Shown: one piece after another, positions 1-6,174 of the stretch
How the letters are laid out: every line of letters begins with the position of its first letter
Numbering within the stretch: the first letter of the stretch is position 1
Assembly (NCBI GenBank): GCA_002367355.1
Contig: DFBQ01000202.1
Coordinates: forward strand, 10,867-17,412
Direction of reading: 5' to 3'
DNA length: 6,546 nt
From: Deltaproteobacteria bacterium UBA3076
GTDB lineage: Bacteria; Desulfobacterota; Dissulfuribacteria; Dissulfuribacterales; UBA3076
Position numbers and translations under genes: made by a program
The notes under the pieces: model-generated
Database searches by the model: none
Told to the model about the DNA's origin: nothing
What the model saw: only the letters and a program-made list of their open reading frames with translations

Positions 1-35
1 GCTAATCGCTCAATTTAGGTATAAAGGAAGATGGC

Positions 36-1244
36 ATGAAGGTCTGTGAAATAAAAAAGGACATATACTGGGTGGGGGCTGTGGACTGGAATGTCCGAGA
101 CTTCCACGGCTATTCAACCTACAAAGGCTCTACTTACAACTCTTTTTTGATCATGGATGACAAGATAACTCTCTTTGATACTGTCAAGAGAGAATTCAAG
201 GGTGACCTGCTTCACCATATAAAGACCATAATTGATCCATCAAAAATTGACTACATAGTCGTAAATCACGTGGAGATGGATCACACCGGCTCATTGCCTG
301 AAGTCATGGAACTCGTAAAACCAGAAAAGCTGATTTGTTCCTCCATGGGCAAAAAAGCGCTTCAGCAGCATTTTCACAGAGAGGATTGGCCCTATGAAGT
401 AGTAGGTCCGGGTCATACCCTGAACCTGGGCAAGAGATCCTTACAGTTTATTGAGACCAGGATGCTTCACTGGCCGGACAGTATGTTCTCGTATGTTCCT
501 GAGGAAAAACTGCTCATATCCAGCGACGGATTTGGTCAGCACTGGGCCACCAGTGAGAGATTTGACGATGAAGTGGATTTTTCCAAGCTAATGTCGCATG
601 CTGCAAAGTATTATGCCAATATACTCCTGCTCTTTTCTCCACTGGTAAGGAAGCTCTTGGAAAGAGTCAAAGAACTCGGCATTGAGATCGACATGATTGC
701 CCCTGATCATGGGCTCATCTGGCGTTCTCATGTAAAGGACATCCTTAAGGCCTACGGAGGCTGGGCCCATCATAAAACCAGGAAAAAGGCCCTGGTGATC
801 TATGACACCATGTGGCACAGCACGGAGACCATGGCCAAGGCAATAGCAGACGGTATTGAACAGGAGGAGGTGAGCGTAAAGCTCATGAATCTCAAGGCCA
901 ACCATCGCAGTGACATCATTGCCGAAGCGCTGGATGCCGTGGCACTGGTATTTGGTTCTCCAACACTGAATAACGGGGTGCTTCCGCGAATGGCAGGTCT
1001 GCTCTCCTACATGAAAGGCCTGAAACCCGGGAACAAGATCGGCGCGGCCTTCGGATCTTACGGATGGAGCGGTGAGGCCGTAAAACTCATGAACAAATAT
1101 ATGGAAGAGATGAAATTCGATATTATTGAACCCGGCATAAGGGTGAAGTATGTCCCGACCCACGATCACCTGAAGGAATGTGTGGATATGGGAAAAAGAA
1201 TAGGCCAGGCAGTGAGTGAATTGGATGATTGGGTGATTGGGTGA
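36..1244 (+). CDS. fprA: FprA-family A-type flavoprotein (flavodiiron protein, O2/NO reductase)
   Basis: A 402-residue cytosolic flavodiiron protein of the usual family length. The N-terminal beta-lactamase-like domain (about 1-245) carries the complete di-iron ligand set: H78-x-E80-x-D82-H83, H145 just before WPDSM, D164 and H225 in APDHG. The C-terminal flavodoxin domain (about 252-397) has the FMN phosphate loop T258-MWHS-T263 and the other FMN loops near GSPT 307-310 and GSYGWSGE 340-347. Family members take electrons from rubredoxin or a similar donor and reduce O2 to water and/or NO to N2O; substrate preference cannot be read here. There is no fused rubredoxin or flavin reductase domain. 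The start is supported by AGGAAG at 25-30, five bases upstream. The last residues (DDWVIG) and the stop are encoded by an 8-bp tandem repeat, so the native C terminus may once have differed. The gene sits 20 bp before the HEAT-like gene on the same strand. Confidence 0.96.
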   Translation: MKVCEIKKDIYWVGAVDWNVRDFHGYSTYKGSTYNSFLIMDDKITLFDTVKREFKGDLLHHIKTIIDPSKIDYIVVNHVEMDHTGSLPEVMELVKPEKLICSSMGKKALQQHFHREDWPYEVVGPGHTLNLGKRSLQFIETRMLHWPDSMFSYVPEEKLLISSDGFGQHWATSERFDDEVDFSKLMSHAAKYYANILLLFSPLVRKLLERVKELGIEIDMIAPDHGLIWRSHVKDILKAYGGWAHHKTRKKALVIYDTMWHSTETMAKAIADGIEQEEVSVKLMNLKANHRSDIIAEALDAVALVFGSPTLNNGVLPRMAGLLSYMKGLKPGNKIGAAFGSYGWSGEAVKLMNKYMEEMKFDIIEPGIRVKYVPTHDHLKECVDMGKRIGQAVSELDDWVIG

Positions 1245-1250
1245 TTGGGT
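1227..1250. repeat. Three perfect tandem copies of GATTGGGT
   Basis: Three identical 8-bp units lie at 1227-1234, 1235-1242 and 1243-1250, preceded by a partial TTGGAT. The fprA stop codon TGA (1242-1244) spans the junction of units two and three. Because 8 is not a multiple of 3, copy number determines the reading frame downstream. The type of repeat suggests slippage. Confidence 0.95.
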
Positions 1251-1254
1251 GGAG
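1251..1254 (+). promoter_or_regulatory. Ribosome binding site that favours the ATG at 1265
   Basis: GGAG lies ten bases before the ATG at 1265. The longer possible start, a TTG at 1229, lies inside the GATTGGGT repeat and the end of fprA and has no Shine-Dalgarno sequence, so the ATG at 1265 is preferred. A further in-frame ATG at 1280 is a weaker alternative. Confidence 0.5.
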
Positions 1255-1264
1255 TAAGAAGCAC

Positions 1265-1879
1265 ATGGAGAACACGGATATGGGACGTGATATTGCCGAA
1301 GACAGGGAAAAGGAGAGTCCTCGGATCCTTCGCCGCAGGATTCGTGAGCTCCTGAGTTCAGAAGACTTGGAACAGGTCCTAATGGAGCTGAGAAAAATTT
1401 CCCCCCGTAAGGCCATCAACCCGCTCGTTTCAGTTTTTTATGATAGTGACCCCGAACTCAGGTCGAAGGCCATTAGTGCCTTTGGTCAAGTCGTAGCGGA
1501 TCTGGCCAATGAAGACATGGAAACTGCGCGGGTTGTTATGCGCCGTCTTATGTGGACTCTGAATGACGAGTCAGGCGGCATAGGATGGGGAGCCCCTGAG
1601 GCAATGGCAGAGGCCATGGCCTGCCATCCACGCCTTGCCGAAGAATATGTCCGCATTCTGCTTTCCTACATCAGGGAAGACGGGAACTTCCTGGAATACG
1701 AACCTCTCAGGAGAGGGGCATTGTGGGGCATAGGACGTCTGGCTCAAGTACATCCCGAGATGTTGATAGAACTGGATGCAGCTAAGTACATCCAGCCTTA
1801 TCTGGGGGCAGACGATCCGTTATCAAGGTCATTGTCTGCCCAGGCATTGAGAATGCTCGGAGATAAAACTGGCTATTGA
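1265..1879 (+). CDS. HEAT-repeat-like protein, DVU0298 family
   Basis: A 204-residue soluble, alpha-helical protein resembling the uncharacterised DVU0298 family of sulfate reducers and relatives. The recognisable core is the segment at about 92-116, with RRLMW followed by SGGIGWGAPEAM, and GALWGIGRLA near 141-150. Helical-hairpin repeats of HEAT type are visible at about 45-80 (INPLVSVF, then LRSKAISAFG), 125-165 and 170-200. HEAT folds usually bind proteins or act as scaffolds; no catalytic residues are evident and the function is unknown. It has no signal peptide or membrane segment. It follows fprA by 20 bp, and its stop overlaps the TTG start of the next ORF (TTGA at 1876-1879), so an operon is likely. 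The family name is from memory of motifs; the HEAT-like fold is the firmer part. A second copy of its C-terminal coding end lies at 2660-2720. Confidence 0.8.
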   Translation: MENTDMGRDIAEDREKESPRILRRRIRELLSSEDLEQVLMELRKISPRKAINPLVSVFYDSDPELRSKAISAFGQVVADLANEDMETARVVMRRLMWTLNDESGGIGWGAPEAMAEAMACHPRLAEEYVRILLSYIREDGNFLEYEPLRRGALWGIGRLAQVHPEMLIELDAAKYIQPYLGADDPLSRSLSAQALRMLGDKTGY

Positions 1880-2067
1880 AGGTATTCCTCGTCTGCATAA
1901 CCACTACTTGCGGCAGGATAACCCCAGGTAAAATTGGGAGTCCAAGGGACCGCAGACACCTTGAAGACATGAGGATGATGACTGACGCAAGTCTTCTGGG
2001 AGCAGGGACCTTGATGGACTCTCAAGATACTGAATATGAGATAAAAAACTTGACCCCAATCAGATGA
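1876..2067 (+). pseudogene. Truncated RibD C-terminal-domain (dihydrofolate-reductase-like) gene, N-terminal part only
   Basis: A 63-residue ORF from a TTG codon overlapping the preceding stop (TTGA). Its first 47 or so residues match the start of RibD-C/DHFR-like pyrimidine reductases: a first beta strand (MKVFLVCITT), the CGRITPG loop, a GSPRDRR segment, and TDASLLGAGTL, which corresponds to the DA-x-L-x-GAGT nucleotide-binding motif. Complete proteins of this type are about 220 residues, so roughly three quarters are missing. After GTL the reading continues as a non-matching tail to a TGA at 2065-2067. I do not see the rest of the domain in another frame downstream, so a deletion is more likely than a simple frameshift. 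Any riboflavin-type reductase activity must be lost. TTG initiation would depend on translational coupling to the upstream gene. A short functional protein is possible but less likely. Confidence 0.6.
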
Positions 2068-2483
2068 TACAAGAGATCGCTCTTCAGAACAGGCTTTATC
2101 TGAAACAGAAAGAACTCTGGAAGAACAGTGAGTTCTGCGAGATTATGCCTGTGAATTTCAATTATCAGGGTCTTATCATTGTATCAACCGGCCTGGTCGA
2201 TGTCCCAGAGGGCTGGATAATTTACCAGACACACAGCTGCGGCTGCGGACCGCAACCGACCATACGCGGTGCCATCCTCGAGAAGGAAGCCAGTTGGTCC
2301 GCTTCCAAAATGCGTAAGGAACTGACACGAAGCGCCAATCCAAAGGAGGTATCTCTGGCGGAGCAGACATTTATAAAAACAGTATATATCGCGCTTCGTC
2401 AGATCAGCAATGACGACAAGCTGCGTATAACCAGAGCACTACAAAACCACTTTGGAGAAAACAAGAAAATAGGCCTTTTTTGA
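2064..2483 (+). CDS. Hypothetical 139-residue protein with HSCGCGP motif
   Basis: I do not recognise this protein. It is soluble, mixed charged, without signal peptide or membrane segment. An N-terminal helix rich in Lys, Gln and Leu (about 3-20) precedes a likely beta-rich middle (NFNYQGLIIVSTGLVDVPEGW, about 31-51) and a Cys-Gly-Cys motif (H57-S-C59-G-C61-G-P63), with another Cys at 25. The C-terminal half is helical and basic (RKELTRS, then EVSLAEQTFIKTVYIALRQI). The Cys pair could be a metal or redox site, but two or three cysteines are too few to assign one. The ATG overlaps the preceding stop (ATGA at 2064-2067) and no Shine-Dalgarno sequence is visible, so expression probably relies on coupling. 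It lies directly after the truncated RibD-like ORF and could have been joined to it by the same deletion. No terminator with a T-run follows. Confidence 0.55.
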   Translation: MIQEIALQNRLYLKQKELWKNSEFCEIMPVNFNYQGLIIVSTGLVDVPEGWIIYQTHSCGCGPQPTIRGAILEKEASWSASKMRKELTRSANPKEVSLAEQTFIKTVYIALRQISNDDKLRITRALQNHFGENKKIGLF

Positions 2484-2508
2484 TTCATAAAGGGGACAAA
2501 AGATAACA

Positions 2509-2661
2509 TCAGAGAGCCCTGGCCCCTGTCTTAATGTAATTTGACAGCACCAGCCTACTGACCACGGATCCAAAGACAACGGCCAGCAGGGATGTCAGCA
2601 CAACAAGTGCACCTGTCGACCCAAGGAATACTGCGAGCTGCGATTTGCTTTCAGCGGCAAT
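2509..2661 (-). pseudogene. Relic of a GDT1/TMEM165 (UPF0016) family membrane transporter
   Basis: Translating the minus strand gives about 50 residues, from IAAESKSQLAVFLGS through ALVVLTSLLAVVFGSVVSRL to SNYIKTGARAL and a stop at 2509-2511. This pattern matches the stretch after the first E-x-G-D-K/R-T/S motif in GDT1/TMEM165-like cation (Mn2+/Ca2+) transporters: a charged AESK loop, a hydrophobic helix with LG near its start, then an amphipathic YI-x-x-GA segment entering the next helix. Complete bacterial members are roughly 190 residues with two copies of the acidic motif; neither copy is present here. Upstream, the same frame stays open but reads unrelated sequence, and the homology stops where the duplicated HEAT-gene tail begins (about 2660). 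There is no start codon or ribosome site. A dead fragment is the best reading; the family call is from pattern memory. Confidence 0.55.
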
Positions 2662-2720
2662 CCAGGTCACTGTCTGCTTTGGCGTTGAGAATGCTCGGAA
2701 TGGATCGGCCAGTGTTTTAG
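2660..2720 (+). pseudogene. Duplicated 3' end of the DVU0298/HEAT-like gene
   Basis: Bases 2660-2699 match 1822-1861, inside the HEAT-like gene, at 34 of 40 positions without gaps. In the plus-strand frame starting at 2661 the fragment reads SRSLSALALRMLGMDRPVF and stops at TAG 2718-2720; the intact gene ends SRSLSAQALRMLGDKTGY. Several differences are silent (TCA-TTG versus TCA-CTG, GCA versus GCG), as expected for a coding paralogue rather than random similarity. Upstream of 2660 no HEAT-like sequence continues; the fragment abuts the transporter relic. It is a remnant of a second homologue or of a rearrangement, not a gene. Confidence 0.7.
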
Positions 2721-2751
2721 CAGTCTTGCCAGGTGGTGCTTCCCGGTCCCA

Positions 2752-4713
2752 TCAGTTTTGTAAAGAGTTGAACTTTTCCGTATATCGTAAGACTGTCCAT
2801 ACGAAAGCGGAATGGCTCCATGTGAGCGGGGAAACAGAAAGAGGATAACCGTTTACAGGGTGCACCTGTTCTGCAAGTACGCCGGAAGGAGGCGCATTTT
2901 TTGCGCACCATTCAAGGTAAGGCAGGGCTTCATGAAGTTCCTGAAAATTTTCAGCTCGATCGATGAAGTATTCTCCCAACCAGAGCGTTGAGATAAACCA
3001 GGGATTGCCGGGGATGTCCTCCGGGCTGTCATCCGCCCGTTGATAGATATCATTCTGGTATCTGGCACAACCCCCGACAGGAGTATTCAGCCATAATTGC
3101 CGGCGTATAGCCTTCATCGTTTCGAACATCCGCGGGTCCTGGGGTATAAGTACCCCCAGAGTCGTGAGCCCTAAAATGCTGATGTCAATTACTTCATCGA
3201 GTTCATAACCATTGTCCTTCCGGTAACCTGAGCGGGCGTACCTGTTTAGACCAGTGTGGTATAGATGCTCAACAACCCCTTTCCCCATTTGATCGGCTGC
3301 TGTGTCATATATCTCAGCTAAGGATGTATCTTGAAAGAGTCTTGCAAAATTCGCCGCCGCTCTGAGGCCGGCAATCACTGCTGCGACGGTAAAGGAATGC
3401 ACCCCGTAACGTTCTTCCCATAGATCAAAGGAAGGAATGGGCAGCAGGGTCTCAGGATCGCGGTATGATACCAAAAAATCGGCAGCCTTTCGAATAAGTT
3501 CTGTATAGAGAGGTTTTATGAATTCTATGTCCTTCGAGCACTGATAGTGTATCCAAAGCGCCCATATGATCAAGGCGGTCGAATCCTCCTGTATAGGAAT
3601 CACTGCTTTCCCATCCACTAACCATGGATGCCAGTTGCTGGCTAATGATTCGTCAGGATTATAATGCTGGTAAAGATATCCTTCCTCTGATAGGATACGA
3701 GAGCAAAAGTCGAAAAATTTCATACACACGTGCGTGTATCCGGCCTTTGCCAGAGCGGCGGCTACGAAAGCCCCGTCGCGGCCCCACATATAAGAATATG
3801 TATCTCTTCCAAAACGGACGATATCTGAGTCGGTTGCGGCGATGATTGCTCCCCGATCGTCGATCTGTGTTCTTAAAATGAGGAGGCTTCGATCGAAAAT
3901 GTCAGTGACCGTTTTGGGAAGGTCCCCAAAAGACCTGGATTCTTTTTGAACCCACGCTGTCCAGTAATGCAACGTTTTATTGATAAGTTCTTCCGGCGCT
4001 GTCTCCGAAACAACCTGATTGAGTTGAGCCACATCATGGTATCGCAGGCCTGCAGCCACCCAGTAAAAGGCCGTTGCTCTCCCGCCTGGGGGCACATACA
4101 GGGGGATCTCGATCGTAGAGTCGGCACAACCCCAGGCGACCGGATATCCACTAAGTTCACCATCCTCGGCGTCTTTCCATGTCCCTTCCCTCCCAGGCAC
4201 CTCCTTGTCGCCGCATGCATAGTACCTTACGCCGCATCCCCCGGCTTCACAACAACTGATGAGAAAATACCGGTTGGCTTTGTAGTGTATAATGGAACGG
4301 GTTCGCGGATCAAAATAGGCCGTGTCCCCGATAGTATTGCCGTAGAGGTGAAAGTCGTGGCTGAAAAAAAGCCTCACCTGACGCTCTTCCCCTTGCAGGT
4401 TTTTCACTTCGACTTTCTTGATATATACATTCACGTCCATATCAACCACGTCAGAGCAGCGCAGCTCCAGCCCCAAGGGCGCATTCTTCAAAAAGACCTT
4501 GGTAACGAGGCTGTTATCATGATACCTCAGGTCCTTTTCCCATTCCGAACCCATCCAGGAGCAGCGTCCATCCACCCAGACTCCGAAACGGAACGGCCCT
4601 CCCTCTGAATGGTTCTCCTGGCCTATTAACGGGAAATACACATCTCTGATCTGATAATCCGAGTCAAAATTCAACAGGAGATTGCCATTGCTTACCGGAA
4701 TGTCTCTAGGCAT
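2752..4713 (-). CDS. Glycoside hydrolase family 15 protein (glucoamylase-like, alpha-glucan/oligosaccharide hydrolase)
   Basis: A 653-residue prokaryotic-type glucoamylase. An N-terminal beta-sandwich domain (about 1-235; NLLLNFDSDYQIRDVYFP and later FFSHDFHLYGN) precedes an (alpha/alpha)6 barrel (about 265-650). Barrel signatures include YMWGRDGAF (308-316), an IQEDSTALIIWALW stretch (374-387), the general acid in SFDLWEERYG (E433), GNPWFISTLWLGEY (569-582) and the general base in LAEQVHPVNGYP (E615), followed by PLTWSHSAF (629-637). Both catalytic carboxylates are present, so the enzyme should be active by the inverting mechanism, releasing glucose from non-reducing ends of alpha-glucans or maltooligosaccharides. 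There is no signal peptide, which suggests cytosolic use, perhaps on glycogen or trehalose-like substrates. AGGA lies eight bases before the ATG and fixes the start. It lies 221 bp downstream of the glycosyltransferase on the same strand. After its TGA the same frame stays open for 80 codons into the transporter relic, which looks accidental. Confidence 0.93.
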   Translation of the reverse strand: MPRDIPVSNGNLLLNFDSDYQIRDVYFPLIGQENHSEGGPFRFGVWVDGRCSWMGSEWEKDLRYHDNSLVTKVFLKNAPLGLELRCSDVVDMDVNVYIKKVEVKNLQGEERQVRLFFSHDFHLYGNTIGDTAYFDPRTRSIIHYKANRYFLISCCEAGGCGVRYYACGDKEVPGREGTWKDAEDGELSGYPVAWGCADSTIEIPLYVPPGGRATAFYWVAAGLRYHDVAQLNQVVSETAPEELINKTLHYWTAWVQKESRSFGDLPKTVTDIFDRSLLILRTQIDDRGAIIAATDSDIVRFGRDTYSYMWGRDGAFVAAALAKAGYTHVCMKFFDFCSRILSEEGYLYQHYNPDESLASNWHPWLVDGKAVIPIQEDSTALIIWALWIHYQCSKDIEFIKPLYTELIRKAADFLVSYRDPETLLPIPSFDLWEERYGVHSFTVAAVIAGLRAAANFARLFQDTSLAEIYDTAADQMGKGVVEHLYHTGLNRYARSGYRKDNGYELDEVIDISILGLTTLGVLIPQDPRMFETMKAIRRQLWLNTPVGGCARYQNDIYQRADDSPEDIPGNPWFISTLWLGEYFIDRAENFQELHEALPYLEWCAKNAPPSGVLAEQVHPVNGYPLSVSPLTWSHSAFVWTVLRYTEKFNSLQN

Positions 4714-4735
4714 ATATTTATTCCTGGGTTGAGCG

Positions 4736-4763
4736 GTTCAACGTTCACGGTTCCCGGTTGAAG
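4736..4763. repeat. Degenerate 7-bp tandem repeat, GTTCAAC type, four units
   Basis: Four consecutive heptamers GTTCAAC, GTTCACG, GTTCCCG and GTTGAAG lie just upstream of the glucoamylase start. They share the GTT core and a fixed 7-bp period. A reverse-complement family lies at 4891-4911. Confidence 0.7.
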
Positions 4764-4817
4764 CCCTGCCTGGCTGTTAACAAAAGGATAACGCGTCAAT
4801 AGGGACGAATGTTATGC

Positions 4818-4834
4818 TTCACCCAATAGGTGAA
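4818..4834. repeat. Small perfect hairpin TTCACC-CAATA-GGTGAA
   Basis: A six-base-pair stem with a five-base loop lies in the spacer between the glycosyltransferase and glucoamylase genes. No T-run follows on either strand. It could be an operator or RNA hairpin in the leader of the glucoamylase gene, or chance. The remainder of the 221-bp spacer (4714-4934) shows only the two heptamer arrays and no convincing promoter. Confidence 0.35.
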
Positions 4835-4883
4835 AGAGGCTAATCTGAGCATTGTGTTATAAAGTTAAGGATATCAGTAGACT

Positions 4884-4927
4884 ATAACCTTTGAACCCTG
4901 AACCTGGAACCGATCATTTTAGGTTAT
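4884..4927. repeat. Heptamer repeats inside a 7-bp inverted repeat, downstream of the glycosyltransferase
   Basis: ATAACCT (4884-4890) and AGGTTAT (4921-4927) are perfect inverted repeats. Between them lie three tandem heptamers TTGAACC, CTGAACC and TGGAACC (4891-4911), which are the reverse complement of the GTTCAAC-type units at 4736-4763. Just past the stop codon of the minus-strand glycosyltransferase, the outer arms could form a weak stem with a loop of about 30 nt. There is no T-run, so I do not call it an intrinsic terminator. Confidence 0.6.
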
Positions 4928-4934
4928 TATATGA

Positions 4935-6174
4935 CTATAGTGTGTCATGGTCGAGAGGTCTATAAAGATAGCCGGTTGACAGCCTGTTATCTGATATTTT
5001 ATGGCTCTCGACTATCTCTTGATACAACTCTGAATACTTCCTGGCCATGCATGTAACGGAGAAACGATTCTGCACATGCCTCTGACATTCACGGGGATCA
5101 ATGCTATTGATGTGGCCAACCGCCCTAATCATACCATCCAGAGAATTCACCACGAACCCTGTTTTTCCGTTCACCACGATTTCTGGAACAGCTCCTTTCT
5201 TGAATGCCAGGATTGGCGTACCACATGCCATTGATTCGATCAAGACCAGTCCGAACGGCTTCCCCCCACTGTGCAGGAAACAAGGTGGCCCGCGCATGCC
5301 GGTACCATTGTTTTTTTTGCTCTCTGGTGAGCTCTCCGATGTAGATAATCTGTTTGTTGCATGCCAGTAAAGGTTTTATTACCTCCTCATAATAGTCTTT
5401 ATCAACGGGATGTTTGGAAATGTCGGCAAACAGGTCGATAGAACGCTTCACGCCTTTGAAAAACTCCAGGTCTGCGGGCTTGTCCTGGACACAACCGGCA
5501 ATAATGAGTTTAGTGCCGGTCTTTTTCGCAACTTCTATGGCTTTATCCTGTCCCTTGACCCGGGTTATCCTGCCTATAGTGAATAAATAGTCGCTTTTGG
5601 CCGGTTTTTCTTTGAAAGACCAGTCTTGTATTTCAATCCCATGATAGATAGTTTTAATATTCGCTAATCCATTATACTGCCGTTTTTGGTATTCGCTTAT
5701 TGCCACGAAATACATGGATGGATTCTGCATGATGTTAAGCTGTTGATACTGGTCTTTTCTAATCCAACTGTCTTTGGCGGGCACGTGAAGAGTCATCACG
5801 ATTGGCAGAGTTGGATTGAATGCACCGCTATAGATGTAGTCCAGCCATCCGTGCATCTGGATAACATCAATGTCGCCCCTCTTTGCCCTTTCAAACGCCT
5901 TCAAAAGGTGTATCTTAACGACTATTTTTTGCTCCATGGTGCTTTCATGCACATAGTCACCTAAACTTTGCCGGACGGTCACGTATTGTTCCCCGGTAAT
6001 ACAGGAATCAGCAGAGCAAGCAACTATGGACTTGTGGCCCAAGGACTGGAGTCCTTTATCAATATTATAAATAACGGTTTCTATTGGACTATAACCGAGA
6101 TCCGGTCTGATCGGCTTGTTGATCGTTGCCACCTGCAGCACTGTCAGTCTTTTATGCTTTGTATTTGTTGTCAT
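4935..6174 (-). pseudogene. GT4-family glycosyltransferase, interrupted by a one-base frameshift
   Basis: Two overlapping minus-strand frames together encode one GT4 (GT-B fold) glycosyltransferase of about 412 residues. The N-terminal acceptor domain (about 8-185) has VLQVATINKP, GYSPIETVIYNIDKGL and the AISEYQKRQY hinge region (158-167). The donor-nucleotide domain begins near 195 with FTIGRITRVKG (198-208) and continues through IIYIGELT (276-283) and ARATLFPAQWGE (294-305). The frame then breaks; the minus-strand frame ending at 4935 resumes as PFGLVLIESMACGTPILA, then GAVPEIVVNGKTGFVV and a C-terminal helix. The break lies within the catalytic E-x7-E motif. Removing one base (C5259 on the plus strand) restores WGEPFGLVLIESMACG, with both glutamates; removing one from the adjacent six-C run instead gives K in place of the first E. 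Uninterrupted, it would transfer a sugar from an activated nucleotide donor; the acceptor is unknown. It may be a real mutation or a sequencing error. No Shine-Dalgarno sequence is visible before the ATG. Confidence 0.9.

Noticed and set aside
588..1169. 193-codon minus-strand open frame inside fprA
   Set aside because: It lies opposite a fully conserved flavodiiron gene with complete motifs; its product has no recognisable features.
1229..1264. Longer TTG-initiated start for the HEAT-like gene
   Set aside because: The extra 12 residues are encoded by the GATTGGGT repeat and the fprA end, and no ribosome site precedes the TTG; the ATG at 1265 has GGAG at a workable distance.
2484..2531. Possible terminator after the 139-residue ORF (AGGGG pairing with CCCCT)
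   Set aside because: The stem is only five bases with a loop of about 30 and no following T-run.
2512..2751. C-terminal extension of the glucoamylase by stop-codon readthrough
   Set aside because: The frame stays open for 80 codons after the TGA and runs into the transporter relic, but the domain is already complete at LQN and the extension is a mosaic of unrelated fragments; I judge the shared frame accidental.
2645..2848. Plus-strand 67-codon ORF across the scrap zone and glucoamylase 3' end
   Set aside because: It crosses the duplicated HEAT-gene tail in the wrong frame and overlaps the end of a real gene.
3946..4608. 220-codon plus-strand open frame inside the glucoamylase gene
   Set aside because: It is antisense to a well-conserved GH15 gene and its translation is not protein-like.
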